From Bradyrhizobium sp. CCGUVB4N (lineage in GTDB: Bacteria; Pseudomonadota; Alphaproteobacteria; Rhizobiales; Xanthobacteraceae): 64,000 bases of DNA. Positions 44,936 through 54,416 of this stretch are shown here, piece after piece (the first letter of the stretch is position 1; each line of letters starts with the position of its first letter). The notes beneath the pieces were generated by a model, which saw only the letters and a list, made by a program, of their open reading frames with translations, was not told the DNA's origin and ran no database searches. Position numbers and translations under genes: made by a program. The stretch covers positions 9,133,001-9,197,000 of the forward strand of contig NZ_JANADP010000001.1 of NCBI RefSeq assembly GCF_024199945.1, in the 5' to 3' direction.

Positions 44936-44976
44936 AATCGCTGTGACCAAGGCAGTTCATTCAGGGAGGACCCACC

Positions 44977-46161
44977 GTGCGTCGATCGCTCATTCTCACA
45001 GCAGCCATCATGGGCTTGGCCGCGAGCAGCTCCGCGCGAGCCGATGACCTCAAGGTCGCGCTGATCTACGGCAAGACCGGTCCGTTGGAAGCCTATGCCA
45101 AGCAGACCGAGACCGGCCTGCAGATGGGCTTTGAATACGCCACCAAGGGCACGATGATGCTCGACGGTCGCAAGATCGTCATCATCACCAAGGACGACCA
45201 GGGCAAGCCGGACCTGTCGAAGGCCGCGCTCGCCGAAGCCTATCAGGACGACAAGGCCGACATCGCGATCGGCACGACCTCGTCGGCAGCGGCGCTCGCC
45301 ATTCTCCCCGTCGCCGAGGAGAACAAGAAGATTCTGATCGTCGAGCCCGCGGTCGCGGACCAGATTACCGGCGAGAAGTGGAATCGCTACATCTTCCGCA
45401 CGGCGCGCAACTCGTCGCAGGACGCGATCTCGAACGCGGTTGCGATCGGCAAGCAGGGCGTCACCGTCGCGACGCTGGCGCAGGACAACGCCTTCGGCCG
45501 CGACGGCGTCGCCGCTTTCCGGGATGCGCTCGCCAAGACCGGCGCGACACTCGCGGCCGAGGAATATGCCCCCGCCAACACGACCGACTTCACTGCCATC
45601 GGGCAGCGGCTGTTCGACGCGCTGAAGGACAAGCCGGGCCGCAAGATCATCTGGATGATCTGGGCCGGCGCTGGCAACCCGCCGTCCAAGCTTCAGGACA
45701 TGGACCCGAAGCGCTACGGCATCGAGCTCTCGACCGGCGGCAACATCCTGCCGGCGCTCGCGGCCTATAAGGGCATGCCGGGCATGGAAGGCGCGACCTA
45801 TTACTACTACGACATCCCGAAGAACCCGGTGAACGACTGGCTCGTCGCCGAGCACCAGAAGCGCTTCAACGCGCCGCCGGACTTCTTCACCGCGGGCGGC
45901 TTTGCGGCTGCGATGTCCGTCGTCGCCGCCGTCACCAAGGCGAAGTCGACCGATACCGAGAAGCTGATCACGGCGATGGAAGGCCTGGAGTTCGACACGC
46001 CGAAGGGCAAGATGGTGTTCCGGAAAGAAGACCATCAGGCGCTGCAGAGCATGTATCACTTCAAGGTCAAGGTCGATCCGAACGTGGCCTGGGCTGTGCT
46101 CGAGCCGGTGCGCGAGCTGAAGATCGAGGACATGGACGTTCCGGTCAAGAACAAGCGCTGA
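44977..46161 (+). CDS. ABC transporter substrate-binding protein, branched-chain amino acid/amide type
   Basis: First gene of a five-gene import operon. A GTG start follows AGGGAGGA by a few bases. The N-terminal 22 residues form a signal peptide ending SSARA before DDLKV. The mature type I binding protein has VALIYGKTGPLEAYAKQTETGLQMGFEYAT and IVIITKDDQGKPDLSKAALAEAY, the standard opening of the Leu/Ile/Val- and amide-binding family. Control by a sigma-54 activator with a PAS sensor would fit a nitrogenous or aromatic substrate more than ordinary leucine, but this is inference. A family C repeat separates it from the ATPase genes. Confidence 0.92.
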   Translation: MRRSLILTAAIMGLAASSSARADDLKVALIYGKTGPLEAYAKQTETGLQMGFEYATKGTMMLDGRKIVIITKDDQGKPDLSKAALAEAYQDDKADIAIGTTSSAAALAILPVAEENKKILIVEPAVADQITGEKWNRYIFRTARNSSQDAISNAVAIGKQGVTVATLAQDNAFGRDGVAAFRDALAKTGATLAAEEYAPANTTDFTAIGQRLFDALKDKPGRKIIWMIWAGAGNPPSKLQDMDPKRYGIELSTGGNILPALAAYKGMPGMEGATYYYYDIPKNPVNDWLVAEHQKRFNAPPDFFTAGGFAAAMSVVAAVTKAKSTDTEKLITAMEGLEFDTPKGKMVFRKEDHQALQSMYHFKVKVDPNVAWAVLEPVRELKIEDMDVPVKNKR

Positions 46162-46167
46162 GTTGCC

Positions 46168-46288
46168 ACCTCTCCCATAGGGAGAGGTCGCGCCGAAGGC
46201 GCGGGTGAGGGGTTTCGTCCTCTCGTGGGACCTGAGCCCCCTCACCCGATTTGCTGCGCAAATCGACCTCTCCCCTCCGGGGAGAGGT
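46168..46288. repeat. Palindromic repeat, family C copy 3, inside the ABC import operon
   Basis: ACCTCTCCC-ATA-GGGAGAGGT at the left, GCGCCGAAGGCGC, GGGTGAGGGG with CCCCTCACCC, GATTTGCTGCGCAAATC, and ACCTCTCCCC-TCC-GGGGAGAGGT at the right. It begins 6 bases after the binding-protein stop and ends 29 bases before livG, so it is transcribed as part of the operon. Confidence 0.88.
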
Positions 46289-46317
46289 GAACCGAGAGAC
46301 CAACCCGGCTTGCAAGA

Positions 46318-47094
46318 ATGACGCTGACCCTCGAGACCCGCGATCTCACCATCCGCTTCGGCGGCCATGTCGCAGTCAACAACGTCACCTGCACGTTCCG
46401 CCCCGGCGAGCTCACCGCGATCGTCGGACCGAACGGCGCCGGCAAGACCACCTACTTCAACCTGATCTCGGGCCAGCTCCGCGCCTCCGCTGGCCACATC
46501 CTGTTCGACGGCACCGACATCACGGGCCACTCCGCGCCACTGCGGACCCGCGCGGGTCTCGGGCGCGCGTTCCAGCTCACCAATCTCTTCCCGAACCTGA
46601 CGGTCGAAGAGAACGTCCGCCTCGCGGTGCAGGCCGCCTCGGGCACCCATTACGACATGCTGCGGCCCTGGATGGTCCGCCGCGACCTGATCGCGCGCGC
46701 CGATGCCATTCTCGACCAGGTCGCGCTCGGCAACCGCCGCGGCGTCGCCGCGACGGTGCTGTCGCACGGCGACCAGCGCAAGCTCGAGGTCGCGCTGATG
46801 ATCGCGCTCGAGCCGAAAGTGTTCATGTTCGACGAGCCGACCGCCGGCATGAGCATCGACGAGGTGCCGGTCGTGCTGAACCTGATCGCGCAGCTCAAGC
46901 AGGACAAGAGCAAGATCATCCTGCTCGTCGAGCACAAGATGGACGTGGTGCGCTCGCTCGCCGACCGCATCATCGTGTTGCATAACGGCCAGCTGGTCGC
47001 CGACGGGCCGCCGGCCGAAGTGATCGCCTCGCCGATCGTGCAGGAAGCCTATCTCGGCGTGTCACCCAAGAAAGCGTCAGAGGGCGCAGCATGA
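46318..47094 (+). CDS. ABC transporter ATP-binding protein, LivG type
   Basis: A 258-residue ATPase of the branched-chain family. Motifs: Walker A VGPNGAGKTTYF near residue 38, Q-loop FQLTNLFPNLTV near 86, signature LSHGDQRKLEVAL near 148 (the LSHGDQ form usual for LivG/UrtD-like subunits), Walker B VFMFDEPTAGMS near 170 and the switch ILLVEHKMDVV near 200. The C terminus AYLGVSPKK is the LivG tail. It ends in an ATGA overlap with livF. The ATG stands 29 bases after the family C repeat without a clear ribosome site. Confidence 0.93.
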   Translation: MTLTLETRDLTIRFGGHVAVNNVTCTFRPGELTAIVGPNGAGKTTYFNLISGQLRASAGHILFDGTDITGHSAPLRTRAGLGRAFQLTNLFPNLTVEENVRLAVQAASGTHYDMLRPWMVRRDLIARADAILDQVALGNRRGVAATVLSHGDQRKLEVALMIALEPKVFMFDEPTAGMSIDEVPVVLNLIAQLKQDKSKIILLVEHKMDVVRSLADRIIVLHNGQLVADGPPAEVIASPIVQEAYLGVSPKKASEGAA

Positions 47095-47813
47095 CCGACC
47101 TCCTCAAACTCTCCGGCGTGCACACCCATATCGGCCGCTACCACATCCTGCAGGGCATCGATCTCACGGTGCCGCAAGGACAAGTCACGATGCTGCTCGG
47201 CCGCAACGGCGCCGGCAAGACCACGACGCTGCGCACCATCATGGGTCTGTGGCAGGCCTCCTCCGGCGAGATCAGCCTCAGCGGTGAGCGTATCGAAAGC
47301 CGCGCCACGCCCAACATTGCCCGTCTCGGCGTCGGCTATGTGCCGGAGAGCATGGCGGTGTTCGCCGATCTCACGGTGAAGGAGAATCTCGTCCTCGCCG
47401 CCCGCGACGCGCCGATGGACGACAGGCAGCTGGAACGGATCTTCGGCTTCTTTCCGGCGCTGCGCCGGTTCTGGCTGTCACGGGCGGGCAGCCTCTCGGG
47501 CGGGCAGAAGCAGATGCTGTCGATCGCGCGCGCGATCATCGAGCCGCGCAAGCTGTTGTTGATCGACGAGCCGACCAAGGGGCTGGCGCCCGCCATCGTC
47601 ATGGCGCTGATCGAGTGCCTGAAGGAGATCAAGCGCAAGGGCGCGACGATCCTGCTGGTCGAGCAGAATTTCTTTGCCGCCCGCGAGCTCGGCGACAATG
47701 TGCTGGTGATGGACAACGGCACCATCGTCCACCGCGGCGAGATGGCGGCCTTGGCCTCCGACGTACCATTGCAAGAGCGGCTGCTCGGCCTGAGCCTGGA
47801 GGCACATCAGTGA
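47091..47813 (+). CDS. ABC transporter ATP-binding protein, LivF type
   Basis: A 240-residue ATPase, the second of the pair. Walker A LLGRNGAGKTTTL near residue 37, the LivF loop RLGVGYVPESMAVFADLTV near 80-98, signature LSGGQKQMLSIARAI near 136, Walker B LLLIDEPTKGLAPAIV near 157 and switch ILLVEQNFFAARE near 188. The end GLSLEAHQ is typical. It overlaps livG by 4 bases and livH by 4 bases, so translation of all three is coupled. Confidence 0.93.
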   Translation: MTDLLKLSGVHTHIGRYHILQGIDLTVPQGQVTMLLGRNGAGKTTTLRTIMGLWQASSGEISLSGERIESRATPNIARLGVGYVPESMAVFADLTVKENLVLAARDAPMDDRQLERIFGFFPALRRFWLSRAGSLSGGQKQMLSIARAIIEPRKLLLIDEPTKGLAPAIVMALIECLKEIKRKGATILLVEQNFFAARELGDNVLVMDNGTIVHRGEMAALASDVPLQERLLGLSLEAHQ

Positions 47814-48820
47814 CTGACCTCGCCGCCACCGATCCGCTACCCAAGCCGAAGCGCGACATCGCGCCGATCCTGCTGCCGATCGCGCTCGCGCTTCTCGTGA
47901 TTCCGCTGATCGGCTCGCCCTCAACCTGGCTGACGTTGACCGCGGCAAGTCTCGCCATGGGCATGATGATCTTCATCATGGCCTCGGGGTTGACGCTGGT
48001 GTTCGGCCTGATGGACGTATTGAATTTCGGCCACGGCGCCTTCATCGCGGTCGGCGCCTACATTGCGACGCTGGTGTTCGCACCGTTCGCCGCCTCCGTG
48101 CAGGCGGATTCGCTGTGGGTGAACCTCGCGGTGCTGGCGCCAGCGGCACTGCTGTCGATGGCGGTCTCCGGCGCGCTCGGCCTGGTCGTCGAGCGCGTGC
48201 TGATCCTTCCCGTGTACGGCCAGCACCTGAAGCAGATCCTGATGACGACGGGCGGCTTGATCGTCGCAGAGCAGACGCTCTATGCGCTGTGGGGGCCGCA
48301 GATCATCCCGATGCCGCTACCGACTTCGCTGCGCGGCTCCTTCATCCTCGGCGACGTTGCGATCGCCAAATACCGCGTGCTGGCGACGCTGATCGGGCTT
48401 GCCGTTTTCATCGCGATCCAGCTCGTGCTCAACCGCACCAAGCTCGGCCTTCTGATCCGCGCCGGCGTCGAGAACCGCGAGATGGTCGAAGCGCTCGGCT
48501 ATCGCATCCGCCGCCTGTTCCTCGGCGTGTTCATGACGGGCTCGGCGCTCGCCGGCCTCGGCGGCGTGATGTGGGCGCTCTATCGCGAGCAGGTCCACGC
48601 TTCGATGAGCGACGAGCTCACCGTCCTGATTTTCGTCGTCGTCATCATCGGCGGCCTTGGCTCGATCGGCGGCTGCTTCATCGGCGCGATCCTGGTGGCG
48701 ATGGTTGCCAATTACGGCGGCTTCCTGGTGCCGAAACTCGCTCTCGTCTCCAACATCCTGCTGATGGTCGCCATTCTGATGTGGCGGCCGCGCGGCCTCT
48801 ATGCGGTGACCAGCCGATGA
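47810..48820 (+). CDS. ABC transporter permease, LivH type
   Basis: A 336-residue permease with eight to nine helices. The family segments ASGLTLVFGLMDVLNFGHGAF near residue 58 and EALGYRIRRLFLGVFMTGSALAGLGGVMWALY near 225-256 (the ATPase-contact loop) identify LivH. It starts with a GTG inside the livF stop (GTGA overlap). The N terminus carries an extra Pro/Lys/Arg-rich stretch before the first helix. It overlaps livM by 4 bases. Confidence 0.92.
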   Translation: MTDLAATDPLPKPKRDIAPILLPIALALLVIPLIGSPSTWLTLTAASLAMGMMIFIMASGLTLVFGLMDVLNFGHGAFIAVGAYIATLVFAPFAASVQADSLWVNLAVLAPAALLSMAVSGALGLVVERVLILPVYGQHLKQILMTTGGLIVAEQTLYALWGPQIIPMPLPTSLRGSFILGDVAIAKYRVLATLIGLAVFIAIQLVLNRTKLGLLIRAGVENREMVEALGYRIRRLFLGVFMTGSALAGLGGVMWALYREQVHASMSDELTVLIFVVVIIGGLGSIGGCFIGAILVAMVANYGGFLVPKLALVSNILLMVAILMWRPRGLYAVTSR

Positions 48821-49902
48821 TGATCCTGTCGGGCGATCCACCGCGGAGCCGCGTGCTCACGCTCGTTCTCGTCGTCATCATCCTGGCGCTGGCGGCGACG
48901 CCGTTCCTGTTCCCCGGCGCGAAAGCGCTGAACGTCGCGGCCAAGATCTGCGTCTTTGCCGCGCTGGTCGCCTCCTACGATCTACTACTCGGCTATACCG
49001 GCTCGGTGTCGTTCGCCCACACCATGTTCTACGGCATCGGCAGTTACGCCATCGCGATCGCGCTCTATGGCATGGGTCCGAACTGGGCCGCGGTCGCCAC
49101 CGGCGTCGTCGTCGGCCTGCCGCTCGCCGCGCTGTTGGCGCTGGCCATCGGCCTGTTCTCGCTGCGGGTCGCCGCGATCTTCTTTGCCATGATCACGCTC
49201 GCCGTCGCCTCCGCCTTCCAGGTACTGGCCTCGCAACTGTCCTGGCTCACCGGCGGCGAGGACGGGCGCAGCTTCCAGCTGCCCGAGCTATTGCGCCCCG
49301 GCACGGTGCTGATCTCGAAAAACCTGTTCGGCTTCGAGATCAACGGCCGCATCCTCACCTTCTATCTGGTGTTCGCCATCTCGGCGCTGATGATCCTCGC
49401 GCTGCTGCGCGTGGTGAACTCGCCGTTCGGCCGCGTGCTGCAGGCGATCCGCGAGAACCGTTTTCGCGCCGAGGCGCTCGGCTTCCGCACCGTCTTCCAC
49501 CTCACCTACGCCAACTGCCTTGCGGCCCTGGTTGCCGCCAGCGCCGGCATCCTGAACGCGCTATGGCTCCGCTATGCCGGCCCGGACACCTCGCTGAGCT
49601 TCTCCATCATGCTGGACATTCTCCTGATGGTGGTGATCGGCGGCATGGGCACGATCTACGGCGCGATCATCGGCGCCACCATCTTCATCCTCGCCCAGAA
49701 CTATCTGCAATCGCTGATGGGCGTCGCCTCGAAGGCAGCGTCGGAGGCCGGGCTGCCACTGCTGCCGGGATTGCTCCATCCCGACCGCTGGCTGCTCTGG
49801 CTCGGGCTTCTGTTCATTGCCAGCGTCTATTTCTTCCCGACCGGCGTTGTTGGGCGGCTGCGCCATGGCGGAGGCGACAAGAGCGCGGGCGCCTCGCATT
49901 AA
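48817..49902 (+). CDS. ABC transporter permease, LivM type
   Basis: A 361-residue permease and last gene of the operon. Typical LivM parts are ASYDLLLGYTGSVSFAHTMFYGIGSYA near residue 50, NSPFGRVLQAIRENRFRAEALGF near 197 (the ATPase-contact loop) and the last helices with MVVIGGMGTIYGAIIGA near 262. It starts at an ATG in the livH stop (ATGA); a second ATG follows directly. The C-terminal tail RLRHGGGDKSAGASH is cytoplasmic. No terminator is clear in the following 184 bases. Confidence 0.92.
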   Translation: MMILSGDPPRSRVLTLVLVVIILALAATPFLFPGAKALNVAAKICVFAALVASYDLLLGYTGSVSFAHTMFYGIGSYAIAIALYGMGPNWAAVATGVVVGLPLAALLALAIGLFSLRVAAIFFAMITLAVASAFQVLASQLSWLTGGEDGRSFQLPELLRPGTVLISKNLFGFEINGRILTFYLVFAISALMILALLRVVNSPFGRVLQAIRENRFRAEALGFRTVFHLTYANCLAALVAASAGILNALWLRYAGPDTSLSFSIMLDILLMVVIGGMGTIYGAIIGATIFILAQNYLQSLMGVASKAASEAGLPLLPGLLHPDRWLLWLGLLFIASVYFFPTGVVGRLRHGGGDKSAGASH

Positions 49903-49988
49903 GCTTCGATTAACGATGCAGCGCAGCGCGTCGTGCAGCCGACGCACAACCGTGGCGTGACACAACACGGTTCCCGCGGGAGTGGATA

Positions 49989-50064
49989 TCCGTAGTATTC
50001 CGCAACCGGTTTAAGCCATGGGTAACCGGCTTTCCTAAGCATTGCGCCATCTGTCCGTAGTATT
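49989..50064. other. Direct repeats upstream of the large c-di-GMP gene
   Basis: TCCGTAGTATT occurs at 49989 and again at 50054. Between them AACCGG occurs at 50004 and 50024, exactly 20 bases apart, and the first is part of the palindrome AACCGGTT. The cluster ends 23 bases before the chosen start of the c-di-GMP gene and is a candidate regulator-binding region. Confidence 0.35.
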
Positions 50065-50086
50065 TCTGCTCCTCCAGGGGAGTGGG

Positions 50087-53000
50087 ATGCGCCAGGTTTT
50101 TCGACAGATGGCAGCTGCAATGTTCCTGGCCGCAAAGGGCGGCTGGGACGCTGCCATGCGGCGCGGCCCCGTGCTGTGGCTGACACTCTCGGGCGCGTTG
50201 CTGGTCGCCGGCATTTTCGCAGTGACCGCGATGGCGGTTGGCGAATTTCGCGAGAAGACGCTCGTCAACCGCGAGCGCGAGCTGGAAAACACCGTGCAGC
50301 TGATCGCACGGCACTTCGATCAGCAGTTTGAAGATTCCGATGTCGTCGCCGCCGATCTGATCGGGCAGATGCACTTGCCGGACATCACATCGCCGCAGAT
50401 GTTCCGCGAGCGCATGTCGGGGCCCGAAGCCCGCCGGATGCTGCGAGGCAAGATCAGCGCGGTGTCCTATCTCGGCGACATCGCGATCTACGATGCCGAC
50501 GGCGAGATCATCAACTGGTCGCGGGCCCAGCCGCTGCCCAAGATCAATGTCTCCTCGCGAACCTATTTCCAGACCTTCAAATCGAATCCCATGTCGGAGC
50601 CGGTGCTGCTGGAATCCGTGCGCAGCTACCTGATCGGCAAATGGACCACGATCGTGGCGCGGCGGCTGACCCTGCCGGACGGCACTTTCGTCGGAGCGAT
50701 GGTGCGGCGGATCGATCCCGACAGCTATCAGCGTTATTTCGCCTCGGTCGCTCTGGCCGACGGCGCCGCCATCACGCTGTTCGACCGCGAGGGCACGATG
50801 CTGGCCCGCTACCCGCATGTCGAGGAGATGATCGGGACCAACTACAAAAATGCTCCGCTGATGCGACAGGTGCTGGCCAGGGGCGGCCATCAGACACTTC
50901 GGGTCAAGAGCCCGGTCGACGGCGAGGACCGTTTGGGTTCAGCCGTCCCGCTGACTCATTTCCCGCTGGTCATCGTGGCGACCAACACCATGTCGGCAGC
51001 GCTCGCCGACTGGCGGCAGCAAACCGGCTTCATGGTCACCACCGCAACGCTCTCGGCGACCGTGATCGCGCTGATCCTGTTCATGATCATCCGGCAGATC
51101 AACCGGCAGAACCGCGAGGCCCAGCAACGGCTGGAGGCGGAGCGACTGCGGCTCGACACCGCCCTCAACAACATGTCGCAGGGGTTGATCCTCTACGACG
51201 CCGACGGTTACATCGTCACCTGCAATCGCCGCTATGCCGACATGTTCGGCCTCTCCCACGACGTCATCAAGCCCGGCTGTCACATCCACGAGGCGATGTA
51301 CCATCGCAAGGAGCGCAACGCGTTCAGCGGCGACGTCGAAGCGTTTTGCGCCGAGGTCATGCGAGGCGTCGCCGAAGGCCAGGTCGCCACCAAACTGCAT
51401 CAATTACCCAACGGCCGTGCCTTCCAGGTCATCAACACGCCGCTCGCGCAGGGCGGATGGGTCGCCACGATCGAGGAGATCACCGAGCGGCTCAATCTCG
51501 AGCAGGAGCGCGACCGCAACTACACGTTCCTCCGCGAGATCATCGACCACATCCCGTCGCAGATCACGGTGAAGGATGCCCGGACGCGGCAGTATCTGCT
51601 GATCAACAGCACCGCCGCAGAACAATTCGGCCAATCGCGCGAAGCCATCGTCGGCAAGACCCCCTTCGACATCTACCCGGTCGACACCGCCAGGGTCGTC
51701 ACCGACGACGACAGCAAGGCGCTGCAGACAATCGATGGATTGTCCAAGGACGAGCATGCCTGGCCGAGCCAGACCATGGGATTGCGCTACATCACCTCGA
51801 CCCGGATCGGCATCCGCGACAAGTCCGGCGAGCCGCGCTACCTCATCAATGTCGTCGATGACGTGACCGAGCGGCGGCGCGCCGATGAGAAGATCGCGCA
51901 TATGGCGCATTACGATGCGCTGACCGACCTGCCGAACCGCACGCTGTTTCGCGAGCAGATCGAGCGCGAGCTGGGGAAGGTCGCGGACGGCGCGCAGTTC
52001 GCGCTGCTCTATATCGACGTCGACGAGTTCAAGGGCATCAACGATTCGCTCGGCCACCATGTCGGCGACGAGCTGTTGAAGGCGATCGCCGGCCGCATCC
52101 GCACCTGCCTCAAGCCGGGCGATCTGATCGCGCGGCTCGGCGGTGACGAGTTTGCCGTGATCCAGACCGGAATCGAATCGTCCGCCGACGTGCTCGCCTT
52201 CGTCACGCGGCTCCATGAAGCGATCCGCCGCCCCTATCACTGCCTCGGTCACCAGCTCTCCACCGACGCCAGCATCGGCATCGCGATGGCGCCGCAGGAC
52301 GGCGCCGATCTCGACCAGCTGATCAAGAACGCCGACCTCGCGATGTACGGCGCCAAGGCGGAAGGGCGGCGCACCTACCGCTTCTTCGTTCCGGCGATGG
52401 ATGCGAGCGCCAAGGCCCGCCTCACCCTGGAGCAGGATCTGCGCCAGGCGCTGATCGACGGCGGCTTCGAGATTCACTACCAGCCGCTGGTCAATCTGCA
52501 CTCGGGCGAAGTCTCCGGCTGCGAGGCACTGCTGCGCTGGCGCCATCCGGAGCGCGGCATGGTCTCGCCGGCAGAATTCATTCCGATCGCCGAGGACACC
52601 GGCCTGATCAACGAGATCGGCGACTGGGTGCTGCGCACGGCCTGCAACGAGGCTGCGACCTGGCCCGCCCATGTGCGCGTCGCCGTCAACGTCTCGCCGG
52701 TGCAGCTCAAATGCGACACGCTGGCGCTGCGGATCGCTGGTGCCCTGGCCGCCTCCGGCCTGGAGCCGCGGCGGCTCGAGCTCGAGATCACCGAGGCCGT
52801 GCTGATTCGCGATGACGAAGCGGCTCTTTCGATCCTGCACCAGCTTCGCTCGATCGGCGTGCGCATCGCGCTCGACGATTTCGGCACCGGGTATTCCTCG
52901 CTGAGCTATCTGAAGCGCTTCCCGTTCGACAAGATCAAGATCGACCGCTGCTTCGTCGCCGATATCGCCGATTCCGGCGGATCGCCGGTGATCGTGCAGG

Positions 53001-53197
53001 CGGTGGTGAACATCGCCTCCGCCAGCAAAATGACGACGGTCGCCGAAGGCGTCGAGACCGAGGCCCAGCGCGAGATGCTGCGCGCGCTCGGCTGCACGGA
53101 GATGCAGGGCTATCTGTTCAGCAAGCCGAAGCCGGCGGCGGACGTGCGCGGGATGTTCGGCCCGGGCGACGCCATGCCTGTGGCGGCGGTGGCCTGA
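50087..53197 (+). CDS. Membrane-anchored Cache-PAS-PAS-GGDEF-EAL c-di-GMP enzyme
   Basis: A 1036-residue receptor enzyme. Helix 1 is near residues 28-50, then a periplasmic Cache-type sensor of about 260 residues, helix 2 near 315-337, and a short linker. A PAS_7 domain (LRLDTALNNMSQGLILYDADG) and a second PAS domain (FLREIIDHIPSQITVKDA) follow. The GGDEF domain has an intact LGGDEFAVI motif; the inhibitory site is degenerate (KPGD in place of RxxD). The EAL domain is complete: CEALLRWRHP, VNVSPVQ, LEITEAVL, LDDFGTGYSSL, KIKIDRCFV and VAEGVETEAQ. The start is an ATG with GGGGAG 5 bases upstream. The next gene, a second GGDEF protein, begins one base after the stop. Confidence 0.94.
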   Translation: MRQVFRQMAAAMFLAAKGGWDAAMRRGPVLWLTLSGALLVAGIFAVTAMAVGEFREKTLVNRERELENTVQLIARHFDQQFEDSDVVAADLIGQMHLPDITSPQMFRERMSGPEARRMLRGKISAVSYLGDIAIYDADGEIINWSRAQPLPKINVSSRTYFQTFKSNPMSEPVLLESVRSYLIGKWTTIVARRLTLPDGTFVGAMVRRIDPDSYQRYFASVALADGAAITLFDREGTMLARYPHVEEMIGTNYKNAPLMRQVLARGGHQTLRVKSPVDGEDRLGSAVPLTHFPLVIVATNTMSAALADWRQQTGFMVTTATLSATVIALILFMIIRQINRQNREAQQRLEAERLRLDTALNNMSQGLILYDADGYIVTCNRRYADMFGLSHDVIKPGCHIHEAMYHRKERNAFSGDVEAFCAEVMRGVAEGQVATKLHQLPNGRAFQVINTPLAQGGWVATIEEITERLNLEQERDRNYTFLREIIDHIPSQITVKDARTRQYLLINSTAAEQFGQSREAIVGKTPFDIYPVDTARVVTDDDSKALQTIDGLSKDEHAWPSQTMGLRYITSTRIGIRDKSGEPRYLINVVDDVTERRRADEKIAHMAHYDALTDLPNRTLFREQIERELGKVADGAQFALLYIDVDEFKGINDSLGHHVGDELLKAIAGRIRTCLKPGDLIARLGGDEFAVIQTGIESSADVLAFVTRLHEAIRRPYHCLGHQLSTDASIGIAMAPQDGADLDQLIKNADLAMYGAKAEGRRTYRFFVPAMDASAKARLTLEQDLRQALIDGGFEIHYQPLVNLHSGEVSGCEALLRWRHPERGMVSPAEFIPIAEDTGLINEIGDWVLRTACNEAATWPAHVRVAVNVSPVQLKCDTLALRIAGALAASGLEPRRLELEITEAVLIRDDEAALSILHQLRSIGVRIALDDFGTGYSSLSYLKRFPFDKIKIDRCFVADIADSGGSPVIVQAVVNIASASKMTTVAEGVETEAQREMLRALGCTEMQGYLFSKPKPAADVRGMFGPGDAMPVAAVA

Positions 53198-53198
53198 G

Positions 53199-54266
53199 AT
53201 GGCAAAGCTCATCACGCCTCCAGCCAAGACCGTGGACGTGGCGGATTCCTACGCGGTGCGGCTGATGCAGCACCTGGTGGTGCCGACCTTCGTGATCGAC
53301 CCGAAGCGCCGCGTCGTGATCTGGAACCGCGCCTGCGAGCGGCTGACCGGCGTTGCCGCGGCCGAGGTGATCGGCACGACGAAACACTGGCAGGCCTTCT
53401 ACGAGACCAAGCGCCCTTGCCTTGCCGATCTCGTTGCGCAGGACCGACCCGAACAGCTGCCTGAGTTCTATTCGGAGTACGCTGCGCGCGGCCACAACGG
53501 GCTCGGCTTCAGCGCGGAGAACTGGTGCGTGATGCCGAAGCTCGGCAGCCAGCTCTATCTCGCGATCGACGCAGGTCCCATCCATGACGAGGCCGGCAAT
53601 CTGATCGCGGTGGTGGAGACGCTGCGCGACCTCACTGACCAGAAGCGCGCCGAGATGGCGCTGAAGGAGCTCGCCACCAAGGACGGCCTGACCGGACTGT
53701 CGAACCGCCGCTCCTTCGACCAGATGCTGATGACCGAATGGGCGCGCGCGCAGCGGACGCAGAAGCCGCTGGCGCTGCTGTTCGTCGACGTCGATCATTT
53801 CAAGCTGTTCAACGACGAGCACGGCCATCAGTCCGGCGACGAATGCCTGCGCGAGGTCGCGCGCGTCGTCAGCCGCCACGCCGTGCGCCCGCTCGACCTC
53901 GCCAGCCGCTATGGCGGCGAGGAATTCGCGCTGATCCTGCCCGACCTGAATTGCGATGATGCCTGCGTGATCGCCGAAGAGATCCGCGGCGCCGTCATGG
54001 CGTTGCGGATTGCCCATGGCGCCCACGGGGCCGGCAACCACGTCACCCTCAGTGTCGGCGTCGCCAGCCACATCCCCGGCGAGGCCGACGGAGCCCCCGA
54101 CCGGCTGCTGGGCGCGGCCGACCAGGCGCTCTATGCCGCCAAGCGGCTCGGCCGCAACCGTGTCGTCTGCTCCGAACGGATCCTGGCCGAATTCGCAGGC
54201 CTCGGCTGGGACAATGTACCGGTCAGCGGTCCGGTTCCTGGCCTGGCCCCGCGCAAATCGGCCTAA
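53199..54266 (+). CDS. PAS-GGDEF diguanylate cyclase
   Basis: A 355-residue cytoplasmic enzyme that makes c-di-GMP. The PAS domain is at about residues 20-150 and contains an insert with four Cys or aromatic-rich segments (ETKRPCLADL, AENWCVM). The GGDEF domain has RYGGEEFALILP near 235 and a proper inhibitory RxxD (RPLD) five residues before it, so product inhibition is expected. The first metal Asp is in LLFVDVDHFKLFND near 195. It starts one base after the stop of the large GGDEF-EAL gene and is surely cotranscribed with it, pairing a bifunctional enzyme with a pure synthase. Confidence 0.93.
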   Translation: MAKLITPPAKTVDVADSYAVRLMQHLVVPTFVIDPKRRVVIWNRACERLTGVAAAEVIGTTKHWQAFYETKRPCLADLVAQDRPEQLPEFYSEYAARGHNGLGFSAENWCVMPKLGSQLYLAIDAGPIHDEAGNLIAVVETLRDLTDQKRAEMALKELATKDGLTGLSNRRSFDQMLMTEWARAQRTQKPLALLFVDVDHFKLFNDEHGHQSGDECLREVARVVSRHAVRPLDLASRYGGEEFALILPDLNCDDACVIAEEIRGAVMALRIAHGAHGAGNHVTLSVGVASHIPGEADGAPDRLLGAADQALYAAKRLGRNRVVCSERILAEFAGLGWDNVPVSGPVPGLAPRKSA

Positions 54267-54333
54267 AGCGCTGATATTGCCGCGGCGAGACCGGTTGCTC
54301 ACTTCTCGCCAATCGGCTACATGATCCCTCGCT

Positions 54334-54410
54334 GCACCCGTAGCTCAGCTGGATAGAGCGTTGCCCTCCGAAGGCAAAGGTCACACGTTCGAATCGTGTC
54401 GGGTGCGCCA
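54334..54410 (+). tRNA. tRNA-Arg (anticodon CCG)
   Basis: A complete 77-base cloverleaf with encoded CCA. Acceptor GCACCCG pairs with CGGGTGC; the D arm is GCTC/GAGC; the anticodon stem TTGCC/GGCAA encloses the loop CTCCGAA with anticodon CCG, reading CGG codons; the T arm is ACACG/CGTGT around TTCGAAT. It lies between a c-di-GMP gene and an exported-protein gene, a location that can serve as an integration site, but no integrase or att repeat is visible. Confidence 0.97.
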
Positions 54411-54416
54411 CTAGCG

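Noticed and set aside
54396..54416. Start of the exported-protein gene inside the tRNA
   Set aside because: The frame can be read from within tRNA-Arg, but the signal peptide begins after the tRNA and a coding start in the mature tRNA is not credible.
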